Below are positions 41,468 through 51,900 of a stretch of 64,000 bases of DNA, piece after piece. The DNA is taken from contig CAZDEB010000002.1 in the NCBI GenBank assembly GCA_964504305.1, forward strand, positions 248,001 to 312,000, read 5' to 3'. Each line of letters begins with the position of its first letter. The stretch's first letter is position 1. The translations under genes and the position numbers were made by a program. This DNA is from UBA11606 sp964504305. GTDB lineage: Bacteria > Actinomycetota > Acidimicrobiia > Acidimicrobiales > Aldehydirespiratoraceae. The notes beneath the pieces are model-generated. The model was not told the DNA's origin. It saw only the letters and a list, made by a program, of their open reading frames with translations, and ran no database searches.

Positions 41468-43333
41468 CAGTTCGCAAGAACTCTCGAACTGGACCCCGAG
41501 TCGTGGCTGCCGGCCGGTCAGAGCATCGAATTCGACCCGGTAGAGGGTCGTCGCTTCGACCTAGTGATCGCCGATCTCGACTTCCCTCGTCAAGACACGT
41601 ATCCCGTTGGCATCTCGCCGGTCGGTTTCGCCGAGATTCGGCTGGGCGACATGACCGCAACGACAGAGTGGATCCGTCTTCCGACGGCGTTTCTCTCGTC
41701 GCTCGGACCGACAGCCGACGATCACGGACTTTCCTACGTCCTGACCCGCGAGCGCAGCAACCCCCAGGAGCCAGTGCGCGACGAACCCGAGGCCGGGATG
41801 CGCCGGCTGATCAACAATCCAACGGCGCGGACATTCGAAATGCTCGGAACGGCGCGCTTGTCGGCGCACGCCAGCGGCGCCACCCTCGACAACGCTCTGG
41901 GACGATCCGCCGCCGGACTGACGTTCAGCTCCACCGGTTGGCTCGAAGGCGACCTTACAGCCCTGCCCAGCGCGGCACTCGACGACAACCTCTCCACCGC
42001 ATTCACCGGCGACTTCGGGCCCCAAATCGGCCAAGCATGGCGCGTCACCACCGACCGCCCTACCGACATCCACACCATGACGCTCGCTTTCGTCAACGAC
42101 GCTGATCACTCCGTGCCAACATCGATACGGGTCGACGTGGATGACGCACTGGTGGGCAACTTCGACACCGGGCTGTCGCTCGCCGAACGGCCTCGGGGTT
42201 CGGTCGCCACCGTCACCGTTCCTATCGATGTAAAGCAGGCGACAACCGTGCGCATCGAGATCACCGAGTCGGCGGACCGCATGACCCAAGACTGGTACAG
42301 CAACACTGCTATCCAGATGCCGTTTGCTCTGGCCGAGGTGTCTATGGCCGACATGGTGGCCGGACCTGACCAAGCAATAGACACCGGTTGCCGCCGCGAC
42401 CTCGTGTCCATCAACGGCGAGGGAGTACCGGTTCGTATCCACGGCTCGGCGGCTGACGCCATCGATCGCCGGCCCCTCGTTCTGGAGGGTTGCGGCAAGA
42501 TCGACGTTGGCCCCGGCGAGGTCGAGATAGAAACGTCGTTCGTCGTGAAGAGCGCTCGCTCGGCGTTCGATATCGACCAACTAGTGCTCCGAAGTTCCGA
42601 TCATGATCAAGTCGCCCGCGAAACCGCGGAACCTTCGCCCCTCGACCCCCATTGGCGAAGCGACACCAACCTCACCGTAAAGGTTGAGCCGAACGCCCAA
42701 CCCCGTTGGCTGGTACTCGGGCAGAGTCACAACCGGGGATGGAGAGCATCACTCGACGGAACTGATCTTGGCGAACCGGTTTTGATCGATGCCTTCGCCA
42801 ACGGCTGGCTGCTTCCCGCCGGCTCAAGCGGCACGGTCGAACTCAGGTGGACCCCTCAGCGGCTCGTGCGTACCGGGCTGCTTATCTCCGGCCTTTCGAT
42901 ACTCGTGTGCCTGGGCCTCGTGCGGCGGGGGCGAAGATTCCAACCAGCTATGGCAACTCACCAGTTGCCATGGTCACAGCCGACCCTCGAGGTCCTGGGA
43001 ACCGCGTCAGCTCGTCGCGTCGCGGGGGTCGCCGCCGTGTCCGTCGCGGCCGGCGGGTTCGCCGCCCTGAACCTCCCGAGCCAGCACTGGCTCGCCATAC
43101 CCATAGCGGTTGTGGCGGCCATCGCCGCAAGGTCATCGTCGCTGCGGCGACTACCGTCGCTCGCGGCCGGCCTCACCTTTGGGGTCGTGGCCCTGCTCAT
43201 AATGTTCGAGCAGGCATCGGTGCGCCATCCGCCCGATTTCATCTGGCCTCAACAGTTCGACAATCTTCACGTATGGGGTGTCGCAGTGGTGTTGCTGATC
43301 GCCGCGGACTACCTGGCGTCCGCTAGGGACTAG
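41468..43333 (+). CDS. aftD: AftD-type arabinofuranosyltransferase, 3' part after the assembly gap
   Basis: This reading is open from the first base after the gap and gives 621 more residues. It includes a lectin-like region (DNLSTAFTGDFGPQIGQAW), the later LVLGQSHNRGWRASLDG block, and C-terminal transmembrane helices. These occur in the AftD C-terminal half. With the 5' part the total is about 1350 residues plus the gap, close to the roughly 1400 of mycobacterial AftD. The last four bases overlap the convergent cvnD gene. Confidence 0.88.
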   Translation, partial: QFARTLELDPESWLPAGQSIEFDPVEGRRFDLVIADLDFPRQDTYPVGISPVGFAEIRLGDMTATTEWIRLPTAFLSSLGPTADDHGLSYVLTRERSNPQEPVRDEPEAGMRRLINNPTARTFEMLGTARLSAHASGATLDNALGRSAAGLTFSSTGWLEGDLTALPSAALDDNLSTAFTGDFGPQIGQAWRVTTDRPTDIHTMTLAFVNDADHSVPTSIRVDVDDALVGNFDTGLSLAERPRGSVATVTVPIDVKQATTVRIEITESADRMTQDWYSNTAIQMPFALAEVSMADMVAGPDQAIDTGCRRDLVSINGEGVPVRIHGSAADAIDRRPLVLEGCGKIDVGPGEVEIETSFVVKSARSAFDIDQLVLRSSDHDQVARETAEPSPLDPHWRSDTNLTVKVEPNAQPRWLVLGQSHNRGWRASLDGTDLGEPVLIDAFANGWLLPAGSSGTVELRWTPQRLVRTGLLISGLSILVCLGLVRRGRRFQPAMATHQLPWSQPTLEVLGTASARRVAGVAAVSVAAGGFAALNLPSQHWLAIPIAVVAAIAARSSSLRRLPSLAAGLTFGVVALLIMFEQASVRHPPDFIWPQQFDNLHVWGVAVVLLIAADYLASARD

Positions 43334-43926
43334 GCCGGAGTGGCGGCACGAGTCAGGGCATGCTGCACCAACTCGAGCAACGTGGCTTTGGTCGCGGCAC
43401 GATCGCGAGCATCGGTCACCATCATCGGCACGTCGGCGGGGATCGCCAGCGCCTCTCGTACATCGTCGAGCGAGTGATGGATACGACCAAAGAAGGCATT
43501 GACGGCGACAACAAATGGCAACCCCGCTGACTCGAAGTAGTCGACAGCGGCGAAACAGTCTTCCAACCGTGACGTGTCAACGAGCACAACGGCGCCGATC
43601 GCACCTCTGACAAGGTCGTCCCACATGAAGTGGAACCGGTCCTGGCCCGGGGTTCCAAACAGGTAAAGGATCAGGTCGTCGCCCAGACTGATTCGGCCAA
43701 AGTCCATGGCCACTGTCGTCGACTTCTTCTCGGCCTCGCCGGCGATGTCGACACCCTTGCTGTGCGACGTCAGCGAGGCTTCCGTCGTCAGCGGTTCGAT
43801 CTCGCTTATCGAGCCGACAAAGGTGGTCTTGCCGACGGCGTAGCCTCCCGCGACAACGATCTTTACGGGCAGTGGCACACCGCGGCCCGGTGTTTCTTCG
43901 GTTCGCTCAGAGCGCTTGAAGACCAT
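43330..43926 (-). CDS. cvnD: Conservon GTPase CvnD-like
   Basis: This 198-residue protein is the Ras-like GTP-binding member of an actinobacterial conservon. The P-loop is GGYAVGKT (27-34), the switch II motif is GTPGQDRF, and NAFFG stands in place of NKxD, as in CvnD and MglA-like relatives. I chose the ATG at 43926, which overlaps the end of the DUF742 gene by 20 bases. These small GTPases work with roadblock and DUF742 partners and a membrane sensor. It converges with AftD. Confidence 0.9.
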   Translation of the reverse strand: MVFKRSERTEETPGRGVPLPVKIVVAGGYAVGKTTFVGSISEIEPLTTEASLTSHSKGVDIAGEAEKKSTTVAMDFGRISLGDDLILYLFGTPGQDRFHFMWDDLVRGAIGAVVLVDTSRLEDCFAAVDYFESAGLPFVVAVNAFFGRIHHSLDDVREALAIPADVPMMVTDARDRAATKATLLELVQHALTRAATPA

Positions 43927-44269
43927 CGAGGACCCTTTCAAGGAGTCGGAGATCGGGACGGGTGTCATCACCGGCCACAACAGGAACGTTGCAGTCGAGG
44001 AGTCCTTCCGTCACCATGTCGCCCACTAGAACGCGGACAACACCAAGTGGCAATTTGAGGTGTGCAGACACCTCGGCTATTGAAGTGGGATCGGCGCACA
44101 TCTCACAGATCTGTCGCCGTTCGGTATTGAGGTCAGCGGAGCTGGCTTCACCACGCGGGGTTACGCGCACGATCGTCTCGAGGGCCAACTCGGTGGACGA
44201 GCGGACTCGCCCCCCGGTCAAGGCATACGGACGAACGCGGAGGCGATCCTCGCGCGGTGTTTCACTCAT
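43907..44269 (-). CDS. cvnC: Conservon DUF742 protein CvnC-like
   Basis: This 120-residue protein matches DUF742: RVRPYALTGGRVRS near the N-terminus, then ICEMCADPTSIAEVSAHLKLPLGVVRVLVGDM, a winged-helix-like block. In Streptomyces conservons it sits between the roadblock protein and the GTPase. Its start overlaps the roadblock stop by four bases. It probably links the sensor to the GTPase. Confidence 0.92.
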   Translation of the reverse strand: MSETPREDRLRVRPYALTGGRVRSSTELALETIVRVTPRGEASSADLNTERRQICEMCADPTSIAEVSAHLKLPLGVVRVLVGDMVTEGLLDCNVPVVAGDDTRPDLRLLERVLDGLQAL

Positions 44270-44688
44270 CGAGGAAGTGTGCTTTGCAGTTCAGCCCGGA
44301 GTTCCGGGGTGAGAAACTGGCCCGTCTTCTCGACAAGTACGGCCATTTCGTAGCCGACCAGTCCAACGTCACATTCGGCTTCGGCCACAACGGCGAGACA
44401 AGACCCGTCGCTCACGCCGGTGACAAACAAGAACGCGTTCTCCATCTCGATGATGATCTCGTTTACCCGCCCGCCTCCGAAACGACCGGCTGCGCCATAC
44501 GCGAGACCGATCAGTCCAGACGCAACCGCGGCAAACCGATCGGCGGCATCACGATCGAGGCCGCCAGACAACGCCATCGGAAGGCCATCAGAGGAGACCA
44601 CGACAGCCTCACTGACGCCTGGGACTCGATCAACAAAGTTTGCGACCAGCCAGTTGACATTGTTGGCTGCGGTACTCAGATCACTCAT
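44266..44688 (-). CDS. cvnB: Conservon roadblock/LC7 protein CvnB-like
   Basis: This 140-residue roadblock/LC7 protein has NNVNWLVANFVDRVPGVSEA, VVSSDGLPMALSG and a following beta strand FLFVTGVSDGSCLAVVAE, the standard order. Proteins of this fold often act on Ras-like GTPases. It lies 16 bases downstream of the sensor gene. The start is ATG at 44688. Confidence 0.92.
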   Translation of the reverse strand: MSDLSTAANNVNWLVANFVDRVPGVSEAVVVSSDGLPMALSGGLDRDAADRFAAVASGLIGLAYGAAGRFGGGRVNEIIIEMENAFLFVTGVSDGSCLAVVAEAECDVGLVGYEMAVLVEKTGQFLTPELRAELQSTLPR

Positions 44689-44704
44689 TCGGGTTTCCTC
44701 AGCT

Positions 44705-47329
44705 CTATCGATTCGGTTGATGGGTGCCCGGCTCCGGGGCCCGTCCCTTGCGAAGACCGGCGCGATACCTGGACAGCATCTGTCGGACCTCCTCGGGGGA
44801 ACGGTTTGCTTGGACGGTCGCAGCTACGGGCGCAGCAGGCTGTTGACCAGGCGAGAATTTGGATTCGTCAGGCACGTCCACTTGGCGCGGAGTGCGCCGG
44901 ATCAGACCAGCGTTGGTGACCGAAGTATCGAGCGCACCGATCTCCGCAGCTGGGCGAGCCGGTTCTACCGGTTTGCGCTGCGGCCGCGGCGTGGCAGTCG
45001 GATCGGCCGCCAGTGGCTCTATCACCGGTGGGATGTCGAAGGAGTTGACTGATGCGGCATCGACGAAATCGTTGGCCGTTGCGACCGGCTGCGGAACCGG
45101 GGGTAGCGGATCGGCCATGGGCGGCACTTCGGCGATGTCGGTGACCCCGGCGACCTCGGCGACCCCCGCGACATCGGCAAAGAGGTCGTTGGCTCGATCG
45201 GGGGCTTCGGGTGATGGCCGTTCGGTGCTGAAGACATCAAATATGTCGGCAGGGGCCGCGGCGGGTTCGGGCTCTGCGGGCCGGCGCATGGGAAGATCGG
45301 CTAGACCGTCAGGAATGACCGTCTCGACCGCCAGCGGTATTTCGGGCACCTCAGGGACGACCGGGGGAACCGACCACTCAGGGGACGTCTCGGCCGGCGC
45401 CGGAGCACTGGGGGCCTGGTCGTTAAGCTCGTTCCAGCCGATCATCTCAGCCGGAACGGTCACCAGCGCGGTTACGCCGCCATCAGTAGAGCTGGTAAGG
45501 CGCACGCCCACACCGAGACGGTGAGACAACCGCGAGACCACGGTGAAGCCGAGAGATCGGCTGAGGTCCAAACCAATAATCGGGGGCTGCTCGAGCGTTT
45601 CGTTGGCCGTCGAAATCTGTTCGGCGCTCATGCCGATGCCACGATCAGAAAGGGTTAGCTGATAGCTGCCATCGGCGTTGCGATGACCAACCACCTCGAC
45701 ATTGGAGTCTGGTGGCGAGAACTGGGTCGCGTTTTCCATGAGTTCCGACATGAGGTGGGCGAGGTCTACCGCGACCGACCCCGCGACTGTGGCGCTATCG
45801 ATGGAAAGCAAATGGATGCGGCTGAAGTCCTCGATTTCGCCCATCGCTACACGAACAACATCGGCAAGTTCGACGGGACGACCGCGGCGCCGGGTCGGCT
45901 CGGCTCCGGCGAGCACCAGCAGCGACTCAGCGTTGCGACGCATTCGTGTGGCGAGGTGGTCGAGACGGAACAAGTTCTCTAGCTGATCGGGGTTTTCTTC
46001 GCGGCTCTCCAGCTGATCGATGAACTCAATCTGGCGGTCGAGCAGGCTCTGGTTTCGACGAGCCAAGTTGATGAAGATGTCGGAAATACCTCGGCGCAAG
46101 AGATTGCCTTGCTCCTCGGCAACCTCGACGGTTACCGATTGAATCTCCGAGAATGCTTTACCAAGTTGAGCTACCTCATCTCGGCCGCGAACTCGGATAG
46201 GAGTAAGGCTGACGGCACGGGTACGGCCGGCGGTACGCATCGATTCGACCATGGCCGGAAGTTCGTCACCAGACAGTCGCTGGGCGGTTTCGGTGAGCCT
46301 GGTGAGCGGTCGACTTACCGATCGACCGATCACGAGCGCCATAACAAGCGCGAAGAGCACAACACCGATGGCGATGGCGAGGAATCGATCGGCCTCCTTG
46401 CTCGCAGCGTCTGCCGCTACCAGCGAATCGGCGGTAGCTCCCGACAGCACTGACTCACTGATCTCATTGATGGCCGTCAGGCGCGTTTCGTTGGCCGTCA
46501 CCCACTCAACACCGCCAGCAATGACGCCTTTACTCGCCGCCGACCGGATCTCGTCGATCGGCAAGAATCCTGACCCGCCGCTTCGGGTGGTGCCGTCCAT
46601 TCGGGGGAGCAGGTCGTCAGCTAGCAGCTGTTCTAGAGACGCAGCATCCTCGGCATCGAGAACACCCAACAGATTTTGATAGCTGCCCGCCAGCTTGGCT
46701 ACCGACAAGTTGACCAGAGCCGGAGCGCCAACGGCGGTGCGCCCATCGGCAATCGCGCTGTCACCCACCGCGGCTATCTCGGCCAACGACTCACGAATGT
46801 TGATCAGCTCAGCCGTGGCGTCGAGGGCCCGGAACAATTCGAGGTCCGTCGCTTCACGGTTGAGCGAGATAACAACCCCGTCGAGGCGGCTGGAATTGCG
46901 CGCCAGCTCACTGGCCAAGCCCGCGGATAAGAAGCGCTGCGAGCGATCAGAGTCGAGCGTGTCAGCCATACGAACCGACAGAGCCGAGACTTCTTCGGCG
47001 ATGCCGGAGGTGGTCAGCTCGGCGGTAATCGTGGCCGCCGACGTCTGCCAGCGGGCCAACGCTTCGTCGGTCGCAATCTCATCGGCGCGTAGCTCCGACG
47101 CGGCCAACATCAGCCGTCCGGCAAGAAGCGTTTGGAATCGCTCGATCTGAAGGGTGGCCGAAAGGTCTGCGGAGAGGTCGGCGAACTCGGCCAACTCGGC
47201 GTCTCTGGATCGCTCAGTCGATGTGTCGGTCCTGTCGAGCACACCAATCGACGCAAAAAGCAGTACTGCCAGAAGCGGCGTGGTGAGGAGCAGCAACAGC
47301 TTGCCGCGAATCTTGATCCTCTTGAGCAT
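44705..47329 (-). CDS. cvnA: Conservon sensor kinase-like protein CvnA
   Basis: This 874-residue membrane protein starts at the ATG 47329 (LKRIKIRGKLLLLL). It has a transmembrane helix, an extracellular nitrate-sensor-like helical domain (about 35-310), a second helix (AIAIGVVLFALVMALVIG), HAMP, a dimerisation region with LDHLATRMRRN, and a HATPase domain (ELMENATQFSPPDS, then GIGMS). About 270 C-terminal residues are Pro/Ala-rich and probably disordered. AGAGGG lies nine bases before the ATG. The conservon arrangement (A, B, C, D) is complete. It may sense a wall or redox signal. Confidence 0.9.
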   Translation of the reverse strand: MLKRIKIRGKLLLLLTTPLLAVLLFASIGVLDRTDTSTERSRDAELAEFADLSADLSATLQIERFQTLLAGRLMLAASELRADEIATDEALARWQTSAATITAELTTSGIAEEVSALSVRMADTLDSDRSQRFLSAGLASELARNSSRLDGVVISLNREATDLELFRALDATAELINIRESLAEIAAVGDSAIADGRTAVGAPALVNLSVAKLAGSYQNLLGVLDAEDAASLEQLLADDLLPRMDGTTRSGGSGFLPIDEIRSAASKGVIAGGVEWVTANETRLTAINEISESVLSGATADSLVAADAASKEADRFLAIAIGVVLFALVMALVIGRSVSRPLTRLTETAQRLSGDELPAMVESMRTAGRTRAVSLTPIRVRGRDEVAQLGKAFSEIQSVTVEVAEEQGNLLRRGISDIFINLARRNQSLLDRQIEFIDQLESREENPDQLENLFRLDHLATRMRRNAESLLVLAGAEPTRRRGRPVELADVVRVAMGEIEDFSRIHLLSIDSATVAGSVAVDLAHLMSELMENATQFSPPDSNVEVVGHRNADGSYQLTLSDRGIGMSAEQISTANETLEQPPIIGLDLSRSLGFTVVSRLSHRLGVGVRLTSSTDGGVTALVTVPAEMIGWNELNDQAPSAPAPAETSPEWSVPPVVPEVPEIPLAVETVIPDGLADLPMRRPAEPEPAAAPADIFDVFSTERPSPEAPDRANDLFADVAGVAEVAGVTDIAEVPPMADPLPPVPQPVATANDFVDAASVNSFDIPPVIEPLAADPTATPRPQRKPVEPARPAAEIGALDTSVTNAGLIRRTPRQVDVPDESKFSPGQQPAAPVAATVQANRSPEEVRQMLSRYRAGLRKGRAPEPGTHQPNR

Positions 47330-47481
47330 GAGACGGTGCCCTCTGACGAGACGTTGGGCACCCGAACGAGTGCCTCTGCTCTCTGTTCGGACAAGTGACC
47401 ATCGAATTGAGCAGGACAGGCCAAAAGGCCCAGCCACATTTTCACGTGCGGCCAGCACCCAACCCTGTCAGACGCCACCGC

Positions 47482-48942
47482 TCAGCGAAGCGGCACCGCC
47501 GTCGGAACGATCGGCGACGGCAGATGCGTCGAACCCATGAGCCATCTGTCTACCGACGCGGCCGCCGCTCGACCTTCGGCAATAGCCCAAACTATGAGGC
47601 TCTGGCCTCGACCCATGTCGCCACAAACAAACACTCCGTCGACATTGGTCTCCCACGAATCGTCGCGGCTCACGTTGCCGCGCTCGTTGACGTCGATCCC
47701 GAACTGGTCAATCAACGGACCTCGCTCGGGGCCAACGAAGCCCATAGCCAACAACACCAACTGTGCGGGATAGGAGCGTTCGGATTCGGCGACGGGATCA
47801 AACCGCACCCGTCCCTCATCCACCACTTGTTCGACCTCTACCGTCTCAAGGTGCGTCAGCTGGCCGTCCTCGCCGCCGAACATCACCGTATTGACCGCGT
47901 ACACCCGGTCGCCACCCTCCTCATGAGCCGAGCTGACCCGATAAATCATCGGCCAGGTCGGCCACGGGTTCGTGCCGGGCCGTTCATCGGGAGGCCGGGG
48001 CATGATCTCAAACTGGTGAACCGAAGCTGCGCCTTGTCTTAGCGAGGTTCCAAGACAATCAGCTCCTGTGTCACCACCGCCGATGATCACCACATCTTTG
48101 CCTGCCGCGCTGATGGGAGCGCTTACGAAATCTCCCTCCTGGACGCGGTTCGAACCCGGCAAGAAATCCATTGCTTGGTGGATGCCATCTAGTTCTCGCC
48201 CCGGAATCTCCAGCTCGCGGGGCACTGTCGAGCCGCAAGCCAGCACAACCGCGTCGAAGTCGGCCCGCAACTCGTCGGCCGTGATCTCGACGCCCACCGC
48301 GGTGCTGACCCGGAACTCGGTGCCCTCCGACTCCATCTGAGCGATGCGTCGATCGAGATGCCGCTTCTCCATTTTGAATTCGGGAATGCCGTAGCGCAGC
48401 AAACCACCGACTCGGTCGGCTCGCTCGAATACCACCACTGCGTGACCGGCTCTGGTCAACTGCTGGGCGGCCGCCAGCCCGGCCGGACCCGAGCCGACCA
48501 CAGCGATCCGCTTCCCAGTCTTTGTAATGGGGGGCTGCGGGTGTATCCACCCTTCGCGCCAGGCTCGGTCGACAATCTCGACCTCGATTCGCTTGATGGT
48601 CACCGGAGGTTCGTGAATCCCCAAGACACAGGCGGTTTCGCAAGGCGCCGGGCACAGTCGACCGGTGAACTCTGGAAAATTGTTTGTGGCATGCAGCCTC
48701 TCGATTGCATCGCGCCACAGCCCTCGATAGGTCAGGTCATTCCAGTCGGGGATGATGTTGCCGAGCGGGCAGCCGCCATTACAGAACGGAATGCCGCAAT
48801 CCATGCACCTGCTGGCTTGCGCCTGGAGCTTGGATTCGGGGAATTCTTCGTAGACCTCTTTCCAGTCTCGAAGTCGCACCGGAACGGGGCGACGCTCGGG
48901 GAGTTCTCGGCCGTGGGTCATGAATCCGCGTGGATCTGCCAT
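47482..48942 (-). CDS. gltD: Glutamate synthase small subunit
   Basis: This 486-residue protein feeds electrons from NADPH to the large subunit. N-terminal cysteines C46, C49, C54 and C58 (RCMDCGIPFCNGGCP) bind an iron-sulfur cluster. The FAD motif is GSGPAGLAAAQQL and the NADPH motif is GGGDTGADC. VFVCGDMGRGQSLIVWAI closes the FAD site. The gene follows gltB with a 13-base gap. Together they make glutamate from glutamine and 2-oxoglutarate. Confidence 0.96.
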   Translation of the reverse strand: MADPRGFMTHGRELPERRPVPVRLRDWKEVYEEFPESKLQAQASRCMDCGIPFCNGGCPLGNIIPDWNDLTYRGLWRDAIERLHATNNFPEFTGRLCPAPCETACVLGIHEPPVTIKRIEVEIVDRAWREGWIHPQPPITKTGKRIAVVGSGPAGLAAAQQLTRAGHAVVVFERADRVGGLLRYGIPEFKMEKRHLDRRIAQMESEGTEFRVSTAVGVEITADELRADFDAVVLACGSTVPRELEIPGRELDGIHQAMDFLPGSNRVQEGDFVSAPISAAGKDVVIIGGGDTGADCLGTSLRQGAASVHQFEIMPRPPDERPGTNPWPTWPMIYRVSSAHEEGGDRVYAVNTVMFGGEDGQLTHLETVEVEQVVDEGRVRFDPVAESERSYPAQLVLLAMGFVGPERGPLIDQFGIDVNERGNVSRDDSWETNVDGVFVCGDMGRGQSLIVWAIAEGRAAAASVDRWLMGSTHLPSPIVPTAVPLR

Positions 48943-48955
48943 CAGAAATGTCCTC

Positions 48956-51900
48956 TCACGCCCGAGCCGCGGCCATCACGGCATCGGTTTCGTCGCGTCC
49001 TTCGGCCCGGGCCGCCGCGGCCGCCGCCAGGACTCGTTTGAAGTCGGTCGGCATGACCTTCACGAACTGGGTGACACTGGTCGCCCAATCATCAAGCAGG
49101 TTCGTCGCGACAGCGCTGCCCGTTTCTCGTTTATGCATCGAGATTCGATCGTGTAGCCACGTGAGATCATCGTCGTCGGGCGATTCGAGATCGACCATCT
49201 CGTGGTTCGTACGCACCGACAAGAGGTGGTCAGGGTCGTGCACAAATGCCAAACCACCGGACATCCCGGCCGCGAAGTTGCGACCCGTCGGCCCAAGGAT
49301 GACGGCACGGCCCCCGGTCATGTACTCACATGCATGATCGCCAACTCCTTCAACGACGGCCACGGCGCCCGAGTTGCGAACACAGAAGCGCTCGCCAACC
49401 TTGCCTCGCAGAAACACTTCGCCTCGGGTGGCACCGTAGAGGATCACGTTGCCGGCAATCACATTGTCCTCGGCGACAAAATTTGCATCGTGAGCGGGCC
49501 GCACCACGATGCGCCCGCCCGACAATCCCTTACCCACATAATCGTTGGCGTCGCCCTCGAGCCGCAACGTGATACCGCGCGGCACGAACGCACCGAGACT
49601 ATTGCCGGCCGAACCGGTGAGGTTGACAACGATCGTGTCGTCAGGCAGACCCTCTCCCCCGAATCGGGACGTGACCTCGTAACCGAGCATCGTGCCGACG
49701 GTTCGATTTACGTTGTGAATCGGCGTGTCGATCGTGACCGAATCGCCGTCGCTGAGGGCCCGGTCGGCGAGCTGGATCAACTTCTGGTCGAGGGCCAACT
49801 CCAGACCGTGGTCCTGTTCCTTCCACTGGTGTCGCCTTGCCTCACGGGCGATCTCGGGCAAGTGCAGGATCGGCGAGAGGTCGAGGCCTTCGGCCTTCCA
49901 GTGCTCGACCGCATCGGTCGTGTCGAGCATCTCTACTTGACCAATGGCCTCGTCCATGGTCCGGAACCCGAGCGCGGCCATCAATTCGCGGACCTCTTCA
50001 GCGATGTAGTGAAAGAAGTTCTCTACGAACTCCGGCTGGCCGCTGAACTTGGCTCGCAGCTCCGGATTTTGCGTTGCGACCCCCACCGGGCAGGTGTCGA
50101 GATGGCAAACCCGCATCATCACGCAACCCATGACTACAAGCGGAGCAGTAGCGAATCCGAATTCCTCGGCGCCCAACAACGTAGCGATCATGACATCGCG
50201 ACCGGTCTTGAGTTGGCCATCGGTTTGTACGACGATGCGATCGCGAAGGTCGTTCAACAGCAACGTTTGTTGAGTTTCGGCAAGGCCGAGCTCCCACGGC
50301 GCTCCCGCGTGTTTGATCGACGTTTGCGGCGATGCGCCGGTGCCTCCGTCGTGACCTGAGATCAGGACCACGTCGGCGTGAGCTTTCGACACGCCGGCCG
50401 CCACCGTGCCCACCCCGACCTCGGCCACCAGCTTCACATGGACTCGAGCCCGCGGGTTGGCGTTCTTGAGGTCGTGGATCAGCTGGGCCAAGTCCTCGAT
50501 CGAGTAGATGTCGTGGTGAGGCGGAGGCGAGATGAGCCCGACCCCAGGCGTCGAGTGACGGGTCTTGGCGATCCATGGATACACCTTGTGGCCCGGGAGC
50601 TGCCCACCCTCCCCTGGCTTGGCGCCCTGGGCCATCTTGATCTGAATGTCGTCAGCGTTCACCAAGTACTCGCTCGTGACCCCGAAGCGACCCGATGCCG
50701 CTTGCTTGATCGAGCTGCGCCGGAGGTCGCCGTTGGCATCGGGAGTGAACCGATCGGCATCCTCTCCACCTTCGCCGGTATTGGACTTGGCCCCGAGCCG
50801 GTTCATGGCAATAGCCAGCGTTTGATGGGCTTCAGCCGAGATCGACCCGTAGCTCATGGCTCCCGTCGAGAAGCGAAGCAGAATGCGTTCTGAGGACTCG
50901 ACCTCGGCGATAGGCACCGGAGGTCGGACACCGTCACGGAACCGAAAGAGACCGCGAAGAGTTCCGAGCCGTTCGGATTGATCGTCTACCGCCGCGGTGT
51001 ATTGCTTGAAGATGTCGTAGCGCCCTTCACGGGTCGCGTGCTGGAGTTTGAATACGGTTTCAGGATTGAAGAGGTGATACTCCCCCTCGCGCCGCCACTG
51101 GTATTGACCCCCGGCTTCAAGAGTGCGGTGGGCCCGCCCCGCAGGATTATCGGAGTGCGCCAGATGTTGGCGCTCGGCAACGGCTTCGGCCAATACGTCA
51201 AGTCCTACGCCGCCGAGCCGGCTGACCGTGCCAGTGAAGTACTCGTCGATCACTTCGCTATCGAGCCCGATGGCCTCGAAGATCTGAGCGCCGGTATAGG
51301 AAGCCACGGTCGAGATCCCCATCTTCGACATGATCTTCAAGATCCCGGTCCCCGCCGCGTCGACAAAGTTGCGATGAGCGGTTTGCCAGTCGTAACCGTC
51401 GAGGCCGAATTCGCCCCTCTCGGTCATCTCGGTGATCGTCTCGAATGCCAAGTAGGGACTGATGGCGTTCGCGCCGTAACCCAACAGCAGCGCAAGATGA
51501 TGAACCTCGTTGACGTCGCCCGCTTCTACAACCAGACCGACCCGCGTTCGAGTCTGGTTTCGCACCAAGTGGTGATGCACCGCGCTCGTCGCCAGCACCG
51601 ACGGGATCGGCCCGTCGACGCTGCCGTCGCCTCGGTCGGAGATGACAAGAATCGTGGCCCCATCGGCGATCGCCGCGTCGGCTCGGGCTTGCAGATCGGC
51701 GAGTCCCCTGGCCAGGGCTTCTCCCCCGCCCGACGGGTCGAATCTGGCGGTAAGCCTCGCCGTGACGAACCCCGTTGGCCCCTCGCCGCCGTCGAGGGCA
51801 GCGATTCGGGCTAGCTCGGAATCGGTCAGAACCGGGGTGTCGAGATGGATCGTACGACACGACGCCGCGGTGGGATCAAACAAGTTGCCCTCAGGACCGA

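Noticed and set aside
41335..42105. Frameshift or pseudogene in AftD
   Set aside because: The apparent frame change falls exactly on the N block. Both flanks are open and match AftD, so it is an assembly gap.
47335..47362. 7-bp inverted repeat GGTGCCC/GGGCACC upstream of cvnA as an operator
   Set aside because: The arms are short, 14 bases apart, and partly cover the ribosome-binding site; too weak to call.
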